This document shows positions 1-7,589 of a DNA stretch of 37,754 bases, piece after piece (within the stretch, counting starts at the first letter, position 1; every line of letters starts with the position of its first letter). The notes below the pieces were generated by a model. The model saw only the letters and a list, made by a program, of their open reading frames with translations, did not search any database and was not told where the DNA came from. This DNA is from Pseudomonadota bacterium (GTDB taxonomy: Bacteria > Pseudomonadota > Gammaproteobacteria > Burkholderiales > Burkholderiaceae_C), in assembly GCA_029779845.1 (NCBI GenBank), contig JAKOZT010000118.1, positions 1-37,754 of the forward strand, read 5' to 3'. Both the position numbers and the translations under genes were made by a program.

Positions 1-108
1 CTGGTCGCGCTTCAACTGCTTGCGAAGCACGGCCTTCCCGCGCTCGTTGACCCCGTGAACCTGGAACACGTTCTTGGCCAGATCGAGGCCGATCGTCGTA
101 ATCTCCAT
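1..108 (-). CDS. IS110-family transposase, N-terminal fragment (runs off the window)
   Basis: The first 36 codons read on the minus strand begin MEITTIGLDLAKNVFQVHGV. This is the start of the DEDD (RuvC-like) catalytic domain of IS110-family transposases, and the Asp at residue 9 is the first acidic residue of that domain. The ATG is at 108-106. The frame stays open to the window edge, so the rest lies to the left and I cannot tell whether the copy is intact. The family excises and inserts without classical inverted repeats. The copy lies at the left end of what looks like a genomic island. Confidence 0.9.
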   Translation of the reverse strand, partial: MEITTIGLDLAKNVFQVHGVNERGKAVLRKQLKRDQ

Positions 109-205
109 GGCGGACGCTCCTTCCGATCGAGTGGTTGCTGACACATCCACTGTGGCACTTCGATGCCGTCTACGGGTGGGGGCGTCCATCCCATTGCTTA
201 CTCTA
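1..205 (-). mobile_element. End of an IS110-family insertion sequence
   Basis: The transposase start (108) is followed by about 95 bases of non-coding sequence, including a GGGGCGTCCATCCCATT stretch near 179-195. I take this as the upstream non-coding end of the element. The exact boundary is uncertain, because IS110 elements often lack terminal inverted repeats. I placed it near 205, where an unrelated open C-terminal coding fragment begins. Confidence 0.6.
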
Positions 206-208
206 TGA

Positions 209-328
209 GCAACGCAGCCCGGGTTCGACTTCGTATTCAAGCGTCTGCGCGACAGCCACGAGGCCCAGAAGAACTTCGGCGCGGAGCATTTCGTGATGGA
301 GGTGGAGCGGCTGCAGCCGGCACGTTAG
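209..328 (+). pseudogene. Orphan C-terminal coding fragment next to the IS end
   Basis: Reading from 209 to the TAG at 326-328 gives about 39 residues with a natural-looking charged composition, including FDFVFKRLRDSHEAQ and ending VERLQPAR. There is no start codon or ribosome site, and an in-frame stop lies at 206-208 in the putative IS sequence. This looks like the tail of a gene whose front was removed or separated by the IS110 insertion. I do not recognise the parent family. Its last bases overlap the end of the convergent S8 protease gene by four positions. Confidence 0.4.
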
Positions 329-2397
329 CCCGAGAAAGGAAAGCGCGGAACCAGCACTGAGATGTCTCGCAGTTGAAGTTTCTTGCTCTCACCCGCCTCG
401 TTCGCGAAGTCCAACTGCGTGTCAGCAGCCTCGCAGTCGATGGGATCAGAAGTCCGGTTATCGAATTCCGACTTCAGGATGCGGGCCCGGACTTTGCCGC
501 CTTCACTGTAGGTCGACAACGACAGCAAACGCCGAGGGTTGATGCTCAGTCCGGAAGTGCAAACTTGGATCGCCTCCGTGGGCATTCGCCAGGACCAGTA
601 CCTGTCAAACGTCTCTCCTTGCATTCGCAATGCGTCGTCAAATATTGAAATGGCGCGAGTTGGGTTGAGCTTGAGACCCCCAAGTCGCGTGTAGGCCTGC
701 AGTGACCGGTCCGGATCTGCGGAGGCGAGGATGCGCTGCTTCACTCGCGTCATCTCGCGTATCCCCAACGAGTGGAGCGTACCGGCGAGATAAGACACGA
801 TGGGTGCCGCGATCGACGTGCCGTGCAGCACTTCGGGCGCCAAACCGTCGTAGGAGAATGGAATTCGGCAGCCCGGCGCCAGGACATCAACCCGGCTCTG
901 ACTGTAGTTGGAAAATGGCGCCAGTGTTCCGTCCGGCGCCAGCGCGCCAACCGTAATGATTCGTTCAGCCACCTCGCTGCCCTGCCCCCCATGCGCAGCA
1001 GGAAAGGTCGGGGTCTCGCTGATGTCGTTCGAATCGTTGCCCGCAGCAATTACGACCAGCAGATTCAGCGATGCGGCCGCGCGCAGCGTCGAGACAAACA
1101 TTCGGACGCTGTTACCGTCGCCCGACCCGACACTTAGATTAACGACGCGCGCATCGGTGTGGTTTTCGATGTGGGTCATCGTCTGGTATAGGGTGTCGTC
1201 CTTGACGCTGATCGGGCCGGTTCGCTTCCAGAAGATCTTCCAGAAGCTGAGCTTGATCAGGGGAGGGCCTGCAGTGATTGCGTCGCGCATCAAAGGGCCG
1301 CCGAGCGCCATGCTGGCCACTTCGGTCCCGTGATCGCGGTACTTGTCCTCGGGATAGGGTTCCAGAATGCCTCGGTTCTCGGCGTCAATTCCGTAGACAT
1401 CGGCCACGTACTTGTTGTTGTCAAGATCGTTAGGCTGCCCGGCCTTGTCGAACGCATTGGCTTCCAACAGGCTCAAGGGGAAGAACTTGCCTATGCCCTT
1501 GAACCCTGTGTCTGCGACACGAATCACCGCCGGCCCACCGAGAAACTGCTTCTTGGCGGCAGATGCTGTACTCACTGCCAATCGTTGCCTCATGAGGGCA
1601 GCGTCAAAGGGCCAGACAGCACCGACTGCAGCCGATGGTTCACATGGGGTTCCGACAATCTTGGAGTCGTCGGAAGTCAGCGGGGCGATGATTCTGAGAT
1701 CGGCGTCCTCGGCCGCCACTTCCACGCCGGGCTGCAGTTCGGACGCCGAGAACGCAGCGGTAACCTGATTGGCAATGGCCTTGGCGTCGACACCCGGCTT
1801 GAGCACAATGGTTGTTGGCCAAGTCACGGTCGGCGCAGTAATCTTCTTCCCTGGCACGAGATCCGTTGGCTCGATGGGCTTGCCACCATTGAGAGCCCCT
1901 AAGGCCTGTCCTGCGGGAAGGTTGCATGTGCTGAATGGACCTGCCTTGTTGCTCTTGCTTTCGCAAACCGGGATGTTCTGGTGCGCAGGAATTCCCAACA
2001 GGCGCTTGGTGATGGCATCGACAGACTTGTCTCCGGGCAGAATCTTCACTTGTACGTTCTTGGCGACCCGCACGCATGGCGGCAGGTCCACCCTTCTTTC
2101 CGCAGTGGACGGCCCCAACGTGAATCCTGGGTTGAGTTTCTGCAGGTCTTCGAGGTAGTCGTTCGTGACCGAGCCACCACATCTGCTGCGCAGCGTGCCG
2201 AAAGGGTCGGCGCCTTTGGGCACGACGACCGACTCGCTTTGGCCATACTTCGTCAGCAGGTCTTGTACGACTTTGGGCAACGGTCCGATGCTGCGTATCG
2301 TCACCGATTGCGCCACCGCACTCTGTCCAAGCGCCTGAGCAGCCAATGTGCAGGCCCATACTGCGATGGCAGTACGCGCAGACCGTGTGAGCGTCAT
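325..2397 (-). CDS. Exported subtilisin-like (S8 family) serine protease
   Basis: A 690-residue protein with a Sec-type signal peptide (residues 1 to about 30, ending around SAVAQ). The catalytic triad is visible in order: Asp296 in VADTGF, His356 in DHGTEVAS and Ser528 in HGTSIAAP, with the oxyanion Asn in AAGNDSND between His and Ser. Residues 45-210, before the protease domain, contain stretches that resemble degenerate LysM modules (a VVVPKGADPFGTL segment followed by LQKLNPGF; later LVPGKKITAP). About 130 residues follow the protease domain and have no family I recognise. I chose the ATG at 2397 rather than the upstream one at 2439 because it is preceded by a GAGGCG site and leaves about 20 bases after the S1 protease stop; the upstream start would overlap that gene. 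It is the last gene of a three-gene minus-strand operon. Substrate unknown. Confidence 0.88.
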   Translation of the reverse strand: MTLTRSARTAIAVWACTLAAQALGQSAVAQSVTIRSIGPLPKVVQDLLTKYGQSESVVVPKGADPFGTLRSRCGGSVTNDYLEDLQKLNPGFTLGPSTAERRVDLPPCVRVAKNVQVKILPGDKSVDAITKRLLGIPAHQNIPVCESKSNKAGPFSTCNLPAGQALGALNGGKPIEPTDLVPGKKITAPTVTWPTTIVLKPGVDAKAIANQVTAAFSASELQPGVEVAAEDADLRIIAPLTSDDSKIVGTPCEPSAAVGAVWPFDAALMRQRLAVSTASAAKKQFLGGPAVIRVADTGFKGIGKFFPLSLLEANAFDKAGQPNDLDNNKYVADVYGIDAENRGILEPYPEDKYRDHGTEVASMALGGPLMRDAITAGPPLIKLSFWKIFWKRTGPISVKDDTLYQTMTHIENHTDARVVNLSVGSGDGNSVRMFVSTLRAAASLNLLVVIAAGNDSNDISETPTFPAAHGGQGSEVAERIITVGALAPDGTLAPFSNYSQSRVDVLAPGCRIPFSYDGLAPEVLHGTSIAAPIVSYLAGTLHSLGIREMTRVKQRILASADPDRSLQAYTRLGGLKLNPTRAISIFDDALRMQGETFDRYWSWRMPTEAIQVCTSGLSINPRRLLSLSTYSEGGKVRARILKSEFDNRTSDPIDCEAADTQLDFANEAGESKKLQLRDISVLVPRFPFSG

Positions 2398-2417
2398 GAG
2401 GATCGCCTCGTCGCCCG

Positions 2418-3395
2418 TCAATGCGGAGCTGGCCTGCAAGGCAGGTCGAACAAGTCCCAGCCGCAGACCCGCACTGGCTTGTGGTCATCCGTCACAGTAG
2501 CACTTGCGGCCACCCATTCTTGAATGAAGGTCCGAATATCGGTCGATGCCAGCGCGGTGACATAGGTCGCCTTGTAGTCGGGCCCCTCCCTGTCATCGTT
2601 GACGGCTGATACTACGCCGACAATGCCGCGTAGACCGGTGGGCGGGACACGATAGGCTGCGCCACCGCTGTCGCCCGGGCACGCGAAGCTTAACGAACCG
2701 TTCTTGGCGGGCTGCGTGATGAGCCATTGAGGCCACTTCGTGCTTCCGCCGGGCGCGGTTGCCACCACGGCAGGGCCGATTCGGAAGATCGGTGGATCTT
2801 CTTCCTTCTGCGTGTCCAGGTCGGTGCAGCCGTACCCGCCTAGGGTCAGCCGCTTTCCAGTCGCGACATGAGCTAGGTCCAATTGCAGCGACTCGAAGAA
2901 GAGTCCGGATCGCTCCATCGGTGCCATCAGGCACAACGCAACGTCTGGCGCCAAGTTCTGCAGCGACCACTTGCTGTGTCGAGTACAGACACCAGTGAAG
3001 TTTGGGAAGCCCGAGTTGCGCACCGTCACGGTGGACCCGTTGCCGACACAGTGTGCGGCGGTAAGGAGCACGCGTGGCCCGATTAGGGTGGCGGTACAAG
3101 ATTTCGCAACAGCTGAAGCAGGCCACTCTGACGGGGAGGCTATTGCGCCATTGCCGAGCTCTGGCCCCAACGAGTCTTGAGCCAAGTCGGGCACCGCAGT
3201 AACCTCAAGACTGCCCTCGTTCACCTTGACGTGTGGGGCTGACGCATGCATCCCCGAAGCTTGGTGCTGCCCTGTGACCGTGGGCTGAGCTAGGCCGAGC
3301 GTCGTGGAGGCAACCCACACCACTGCCCCGCTGCCCACAGCAAGCAAGATCCGGCGGCGAAGACCTTCTTCACTGGTGGCCACGAGCTTGCTCAT
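2418..3395 (-). CDS. Exported trypsin-like (S1 family) serine protease
   Basis: A 325-residue chymotrypsin-fold protease. The triad is His115 in LTAAHCVG, Asp151 in APDVALC and Ser243 in CPGDSGGAAYR. Cysteines flank His and Ser as in extracellular S1 enzymes. The N-terminus carries arginines before a hydrophobic stretch (GLRRRILLAVGSG), which could be a Tat or a Sec signal; the mature part probably starts after AQPTV. There is no zymogen activation site I can point to with confidence. The gene lies 26 bases after the repeat lipoprotein and 20 bases before the S8 protease. Two exported serine proteases of different folds in one transcript suggest a cascade or a mutual maturation step, but that is inference. 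Confidence 0.88.
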   Translation of the reverse strand: MSKLVATSEEGLRRRILLAVGSGAVVWVASTTLGLAQPTVTGQHQASGMHASAPHVKVNEGSLEVTAVPDLAQDSLGPELGNGAIASPSEWPASAVAKSCTATLIGPRVLLTAAHCVGNGSTVTVRNSGFPNFTGVCTRHSKWSLQNLAPDVALCLMAPMERSGLFFESLQLDLAHVATGKRLTLGGYGCTDLDTQKEEDPPIFRIGPAVVATAPGGSTKWPQWLITQPAKNGSLSFACPGDSGGAAYRVPPTGLRGIVGVVSAVNDDREGPDYKATYVTALASTDIRTFIQEWVAASATVTDDHKPVRVCGWDLFDLPCRPAPH

Positions 3396-3421
3396 CTTGC
3401 CCCGCCAGATCTGTTCGAGGG

Positions 3422-5053
3422 CTAGGGCGTCGTGGCCAGCTTGGCCTTGGCTAGCGCCGCTGCCGCGTTGATCTGGGCAGTTTCGGCATTGATCAGCGAC
3501 GTCTGAGCGGTCAGAGCGCTGAGGGTGGGGGCGGCCGTTGCGTTGGCTTGGCTGGTGATGAGTGCCGTCTGGGCATTCAGCATCGCCGTCTGCGCAGCAA
3601 TCTCGAGCGTCTGCTGGGCACCAGCGTTCGCTCGTGCGGTGGCGAGCGCATTCTGCGCGTTAATCAGGGCCGTCTGCGCTGCCAGTGGAGCTGTCTGCCC
3701 GGCGACACCCGCATTGGCTTGCGCAGCCTGGAGCGCAGCCTGAGCATTGAGCTGATTCGTCTGCGCGGTCAGCAGGCTGGTCTGCGCGTTGGCGGACGCA
3801 AGCTTGGCAGCATTGATCTGCCCTGGAAGCGCGGCGACCTGCGTAGCGGTGTCCTTGAGCGCCCCCGTGAGTGCGACACCAGCAGCCGCCTTTTCGCTCA
3901 CTTGGATAGAGGTGGGCAGCCCGTTGGCGTCCATCGCCACCACTGCGGCCTGCGCGCGGAACGAGCCCCCCGTCAGTGGGACGGTGTACATCTGGCCGAG
4001 CTGCAGGACGACCTGGTCGAACTGAGTGTGCCGGGGGTCTGTGCTGCCTACTGCCGGCAGGTCGAGCGGACATGCGGACCCTGTGCAGGCCAACAGTCGG
4101 CCAGCACGCGCGAGACGCACCGGGACGCCTTCCTTAGTGCCGTTGAACTCCGACTTTGTCGGCGCGCTCCACGCACCGGCGTCTGACTGCCGGTACAGGG
4201 CAAGACTCACCTTGAACTGGTCCTCGAACTTCGCCTTCATTTCCTTCGCATCCGGCTCCTCATCGAACTTCTCGGCCAGCCAACTGTTTAGAACGGCCCG
4301 GTCAAGCGCGACGGGCTCCGTCGTGCGAAATGTCGACGCCCGCGTCGGCCAGCGCACGGATTGGGTGTTTGTGGTTGCCGCCATGGCATGAGCGAGCTCG
4401 CGCTGATTCTTGGCGAGTGCTTGCTGTCGCTTCGCTTGCTCATCTATTGCGGCCAAGAGATCCTTCTTAAAGGCGGCGTCTATCCCGCTCTTGATCGTCA
4501 ATAGCGCCACCTTTGCGGTGGCTTCTGCTAACGCCGCCGTGTCGTCATCGACTTGCTGCTTCAAGCCCTTAGCCGGCGCAGCCGGGTAAAGCGCTTGCAC
4601 AGCGCTCAAAACGGCCTTGCTGCAGATCTGCCCCCCTGATGTGAGCAGCGGGCCACCCGCCCCAGCGATGAGCCCTTGGCCAATCGTGCCGACAACGTTC
4701 GAGATGATCGCCGGTGTGGCATCGGTCGAGCTGGCGTTGAGCCCAAGCGATATCCCGCTGGCGGCCAAAGTGGATGTGATGTCGCTGGTCGCCCACCAGC
4801 CGTTGGACTCAAGAACGTACCGCTGCTCTTCGTCGAGGACCGGTGCGGTCGTAGCGACAACTTCGACGGTACCTCCCAACGTGCCTTTGCAGGACACGAC
4901 ATGACGCGTGATCGTCAAGTTGAACTGGGTCATTGCCAGATTCCAAGGATTCCCTCGAACTGGCTTGTCATCGGACACGTGTGTTACCGTGATTCCGGTC
5001 GAACAGCCGCCGAGGGTCAACAAAGCTCCGAGTACAAGGAAACTACGCAGCAT
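3422..5053 (-). CDS. Lipoprotein with an alanine/glutamine-rich C-terminal repeat region
   Basis: A 543-residue protein starting MLRSFLVLGALLTLGGC. LTLGGC is a good lipobox, so the mature protein should be acylated at Cys17. A GGGAGG ribosome site precedes the ATG. Residues 20-250 are a soluble part of no family I recognise, with a glycine-rich stretch around 120-145. Residues about 165-225 are rich in Ala, Lys and Gln and may be helical. From about residue 421 to the end there are three to four imperfect repeats of 25-29 residues beginning ANA and containing AQTxLxNAQ, probably a long helical or coiled-coil rod. First gene of the protease operon. It could anchor or present the two proteases at the outer membrane (inference). 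Confidence 0.75.
   Translation of the reverse strand: MLRSFLVLGALLTLGGCSTGITVTHVSDDKPVRGNPWNLAMTQFNLTITRHVVSCKGTLGGTVEVVATTAPVLDEEQRYVLESNGWWATSDITSTLAASGISLGLNASSTDATPAIISNVVGTIGQGLIAGAGGPLLTSGGQICSKAVLSAVQALYPAAPAKGLKQQVDDDTAALAEATAKVALLTIKSGIDAAFKKDLLAAIDEQAKRQQALAKNQRELAHAMAATTNTQSVRWPTRASTFRTTEPVALDRAVLNSWLAEKFDEEPDAKEMKAKFEDQFKVSLALYRQSDAGAWSAPTKSEFNGTKEGVPVRLARAGRLLACTGSACPLDLPAVGSTDPRHTQFDQVVLQLGQMYTVPLTGGSFRAQAAVVAMDANGLPTSIQVSEKAAAGVALTGALKDTATQVAALPGQINAAKLASANAQTSLLTAQTNQLNAQAALQAAQANAGVAGQTAPLAAQTALINAQNALATARANAGAQQTLEIAAQTAMLNAQTALITSQANATAAPTLSALTAQTSLINAETAQINAAAALAKAKLATTP
3425..3793 (-). repeat. In-frame repeats encoding 25-29-residue Ala/Gln/Asn-rich units
   Basis: The C-terminal 123 codons of the lipoprotein fall into four units that each begin ANA: 25, 29, 28 and about 36-41 residues long. 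Shared cores are AQTNQLNAQ, AQTALINAQ, AQTAMLNAQ and AQTSLINAE. The register is seen directly in the translation. The units differ in sequence, so this is an old duplication or a selected helical period, not a recent slippage product. Confidence 0.7.
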
Positions 5054-5337
5054 GTGATCCCTCCCGATTAATTGCGGACTGTTGAATTGTTACAAGGGCG
5101 GCTCGATCGCCCATCCCCAGTTTGGTGGAGAACGATGGTGGGACATGCTTGGTCCACGCCGGACGAGGATGGCCTCGCGGCGGATTCCAGGTCGCTATCG
5201 TTCAATGGCTCGATCTCGGACCCTCGACGAAGTGCACGCCCAACGCCGTCTGTCGAAACCTCCCTTTGGCTGCCAGGGGTGCTGCTCGGCCGCTCAACCG
5301 TCGTGATAGCGCGGTTGCATCGGGTCCCAAGTGACCA
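5054..5337 (-). promoter_or_regulatory. Intergenic region holding the promoter of the lipoprotein/protease operon
   Basis: These 284 bases lie between the stop of the ImmA/IrrE gene and the start of the lipoprotein gene, both on the minus strand. The GGGAGGGAT stretch just before the lipoprotein ATG is a strong ribosome site. The AT-richer stretch at about 5070-5100 (minus strand TTGTAACAATTC and GCAATTAATC) could hold a promoter, but no hexamer pair is convincing. No terminator or convincing gene is seen; open frames here have poor composition. Confidence 0.4.
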
Positions 5338-6816
5338 CTACATCACATCGCCGACCGGTTGAACCTTGATGGCGTGACGGGAGCCAATCTCATCCATCAG
5401 TTGAAGTCGAGACTCAACGAACAATTGCTCCCGGCGATCCAAGCGAGGGAAGACTCGGGAGTTGTAGACCTGGGCACACGCCACCGACTTGCTTACCCCG
5501 AAATCGTGCTTCAACGTTGCAATGAAGTCGCCAATGGGTCCTTTGAAAGTAGTTCTTGCCTGCTCAACGACGATTCGTGGGAGCAACAACTCTGCTGCAA
5601 AGGCATTCGCCCGTCGCTCCATGAAGTCGTCGACCGCCCCTCCCAACACTTCGCAGAAAGGAAGCCCACCAGCGCGATCCAGCATCAGATGCCCAAGCTC
5701 ATGTGCCAAGGTCATCCGGGTCCGCTCCGGCGACGTGTGCTGTCGGTCCAAGTTCAAGATCACGCTCGGTCCACGCCCTCCCCACACGGCGACTGCGTCA
5801 ATCGACTCAGTTCCAAGATGCATAGGTAACACGGCGACGCCAAGTTCCGCGAAGACGGCTTCGATTTCGAAACGAATAGAGCGGTCTCTATGCAGCGCCT
5901 CCCGAACAAATTCAGCAGCTGCGTATCCGCTAGAGAACGCGAACTGAGCAGGCGCTTTTTGGAGATGCCGGCGGGCCTTGGCACTGATACCGTCGAGCGC
6001 ATCCAACTCGCCCTTTGCAACTCCCCGAATGGCGTCTAGTACCCGCCGAATCGTCGCAGTGTCGAGAATACCCGCCGTCATACGAGCTGCTGCAAGTAGG
6101 GGACCTTCTGCGACTATTCCATTCGCCCAAGAGTCGTTGGCGGCCACGCCCCAAAACTTAAACGGGTCTTCGTCGCCTTGAACAGCGGCGAGCACGTTGT
6201 CGGACATTCCAGTGACCGACCGAAAGAAGGCATCTCTGGAACTGACACCCCGATCGTGCCAACGACTGACTGCGCTCGACACCCTTGGGTTCGATGATTC
6301 GGCAAACGACTTTGCCAAGGTATCGCAGATCGACAACAAGGCTGTACGGCACTGCTCAAACGGTGCCCGAATCGGTGGACGACCATCAGCGCAAACCCAG
6401 CAGATCGCACCATTGCGAATCAAGGTCAAGGAGGGAAGCGATAGGCCCTTCCAGGCAGAGGCCAAGTTGTGTCTTCGCTCGAATGCCAGAAGAACGCCTT
6501 CCTCGGCTTCAGCGATCTCGTCATCGAGCCTGGCCCACCTTCGTTCAGCGACGTTCCACACGTCTCCAGGGTGAGTGACATCACTCAGCCACGAGAAGGG
6601 GTAGGACTGTTCGTAGACCAGTGTCCCCCAGTTGGATGCGACATGCTCAAGCAAGTCGACCCATGTCCAGTCAATCGGTCGAGGCTGAATATCGCTGTTG
6701 GAGTACCAGTAAGGAGCGCCCAGGACGTACAGCATCCCGCTGCCCCAACCATCTCCTCTTGCGGCGGGGTCTTCCGATGGGAGGAACTCGAAGTGAATGG
6801 GTGAATCAGGACTCAT
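5338..6816 (-). CDS. ImmA/IrrE-family metallo-endopeptidase with a long N-terminal extension
   Basis: A 492-residue protein. The C-terminal part (about 310-420) is an ImmA/IrrE (peptidase M78-like) domain: AHELGHLMLD gives zinc ligands His372 and His376 with catalytic Glu373. It is followed by FMERRANAFAAELLLPR, whose Glu400 or Glu409 is the likely third ligand. The first 300 residues are not a helix-turn-helix regulator, which is the usual partner of this domain; they contain WxxVDLLEHVASNWGTLVYEQ and a run of acidic helices, and I do not recognise them. Known family members cleave phage or stress repressors (ImmA on ImmR, IrrE/PprI on DdrO). The gene overlaps the small gene upstream by 11 bases, so translation is probably coupled. 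Island cargo; a regulatory, toxin-antitoxin or defence role is possible but unproven. Confidence 0.85.
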   Translation of the reverse strand: MSPDSPIHFEFLPSEDPAARGDGWGSGMLYVLGAPYWYSNSDIQPRPIDWTWVDLLEHVASNWGTLVYEQSYPFSWLSDVTHPGDVWNVAERRWARLDDEIAEAEEGVLLAFERRHNLASAWKGLSLPSLTLIRNGAICWVCADGRPPIRAPFEQCRTALLSICDTLAKSFAESSNPRVSSAVSRWHDRGVSSRDAFFRSVTGMSDNVLAAVQGDEDPFKFWGVAANDSWANGIVAEGPLLAAARMTAGILDTATIRRVLDAIRGVAKGELDALDGISAKARRHLQKAPAQFAFSSGYAAAEFVREALHRDRSIRFEIEAVFAELGVAVLPMHLGTESIDAVAVWGGRGPSVILNLDRQHTSPERTRMTLAHELGHLMLDRAGGLPFCEVLGGAVDDFMERRANAFAAELLLPRIVVEQARTTFKGPIGDFIATLKHDFGVSKSVACAQVYNSRVFPRLDRREQLFVESRLQLMDEIGSRHAIKVQPVGDVM

Positions 6817-7231
6817 ACCGATCCAGCCAATCTCGGAATTCTCTTCCGTACCCCTGCCGCTCTGCCTTCTGCTGCAGAGCTCGCTTTACCGAGCGCGCGA
6901 GGCGGTTACGACTTGGTCGACCACACCAAGGGTAGCCATGGTAAGCACCAGGGCCAGAAGGCACTGCTTCATAGATCACTCCCTCATGCACGTTCCACGC
7001 TCGTTCGGGCAGTACGTCTGCGACTGACTGATTGGGTTGTCTGCCTTCAAACTCCGCATCGTTCAACAACTCACGAGCTTGGGCCTTCGACAGAGTCGAC
7101 GGACACTTCCCAATGGTTCCAACACCGGTCGTGACAAAGTCGGCCCTTGGTTCCGACCAGCAGTGCTTGACCCGATGTTCCGCCGGATCGTAGTCAACCT
7201 CCTGCTTTGGCTGCGGGCCAACGGCCGTCAT
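6806..7231 (-). CDS. Small protein of unknown function, coupled to the ImmA/IrrE gene
   Basis: A 141-residue soluble protein from the ATG at 7231, which has a GGGAG site about ten bases upstream; the longer form from 7303 adds residues of poor composition. Visible features are HRVKHCWSEPRADF, VGTIGKCPSTLSKAQARELL and, near the C-terminus, HEGVIYEAVPSGPGAYHGY followed by an Arg/Lys-rich helix ending REFRDWLDRYES. There is no signal peptide, membrane segment or helix-turn-helix that I can see. Its stop lies inside the start of the ImmA/IrrE gene (11-base overlap). By position it could be the substrate, antitoxin or partner of that peptidase, but I do not recognise the family. Confidence 0.65.
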   Translation of the reverse strand: MTAVGPQPKQEVDYDPAEHRVKHCWSEPRADFVTTGVGTIGKCPSTLSKAQARELLNDAEFEGRQPNQSVADVLPERAWNVHEGVIYEAVPSGPGAYHGYPWCGRPSRNRLARSVKRALQQKAERQGYGREFRDWLDRYES

Positions 7232-7458
7232 TGAAGTGCACTCCCAGAGCTTGCAGGACCATCGACGCGTGCGGGGAAACGCAGCTGTTACCCAGAATCC
7301 CAAGTGGAATCAAGGACTTGGGGTCCCAGCCGTTTCGAATTTTGGCACATCTCCCAGAACGCCTCGCCACCGTCAGCGCGTGGTGCATGGACGTCTGCAT
7401 GCGCCTCGCACGACGCCCCTCGACTCCGTGGCCTGCAGCGTCCGCACCGGCAGTATGC

Positions 7459-7534
7459 GCGTCTCATATACAGTGAATCATGCCGCGCGATGCCCGGCGC
7501 ACCTATGGCCATACGGACGAAGAATATGAGACGC
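7459..7534. repeat. 11-base perfect inverted repeat flanking 54 bases
   Basis: GCGTCTCATAT at 7459-7469 is the exact reverse complement of ATATGAGACGC at 7524-7534. The spacing of 54 bases between the arms is too long for a tight hairpin and fits paired protein sites. The position 56 to 131 bases inside the tRNA scar suggests arm-type integrase or excisionase sites, or an operator for the small gene/ImmA-IrrE transcript. Confidence 0.6.
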
Positions 7535-7545
7535 TCTCAGTCTCA
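7527..7545. repeat. Short inverted repeat TGAGAC / GTCTCA
   Basis: TGAGAC at 7527-7532 and GTCTCA at 7540-7545 form a six-base perfect dyad with seven bases between. It shares its left arm with the longer repeat, so the hexamer GTCTCA occurs three times (7461, 7527 reversed, 7540) within 85 bases. Confidence 0.5.
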
Positions 7546-7557
7546 AAATCCAACAAA

Positions 7558-7583
7558 GGCGCGGGCTGCAGCCCGACCGCGCC
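7558..7583. repeat. Nested palindrome next to the attachment site
   Basis: GGCGCGG at 7558-7564 pairs with CCGCGCC at 7577-7583, and inside it GGGCTGCAGCCC (7563-7574) is a 12-base perfect palindrome. It ends seven bases before the tRNA identity begins. It may be a recombinase core-flanking site or a transcription stop without a T-tract. Confidence 0.5.
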
Positions 7584-7589
7584 TATCGC

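Larger units (their letters stand above)
7232..7589. other. Non-coding border region of the island with clustered inverted repeats
   Basis: I see no convincing gene in these 358 bases; open frames on both strands have poor composition. The stretch must hold the promoter of the small gene and the ImmA/IrrE gene. It contains three inverted repeats close to the tRNA scar (7459-7534, 7527-7545 and 7558-7583), which are described separately. Confidence 0.6.

Noticed and set aside
5072..5362. A 96-codon plus-strand frame in the gap before the lipoprotein gene
   Set aside because: Three overlapping frames are open here, none with a ribosome site or recognisable composition, and the frame runs into the antisense of the ImmA/IrrE gene.
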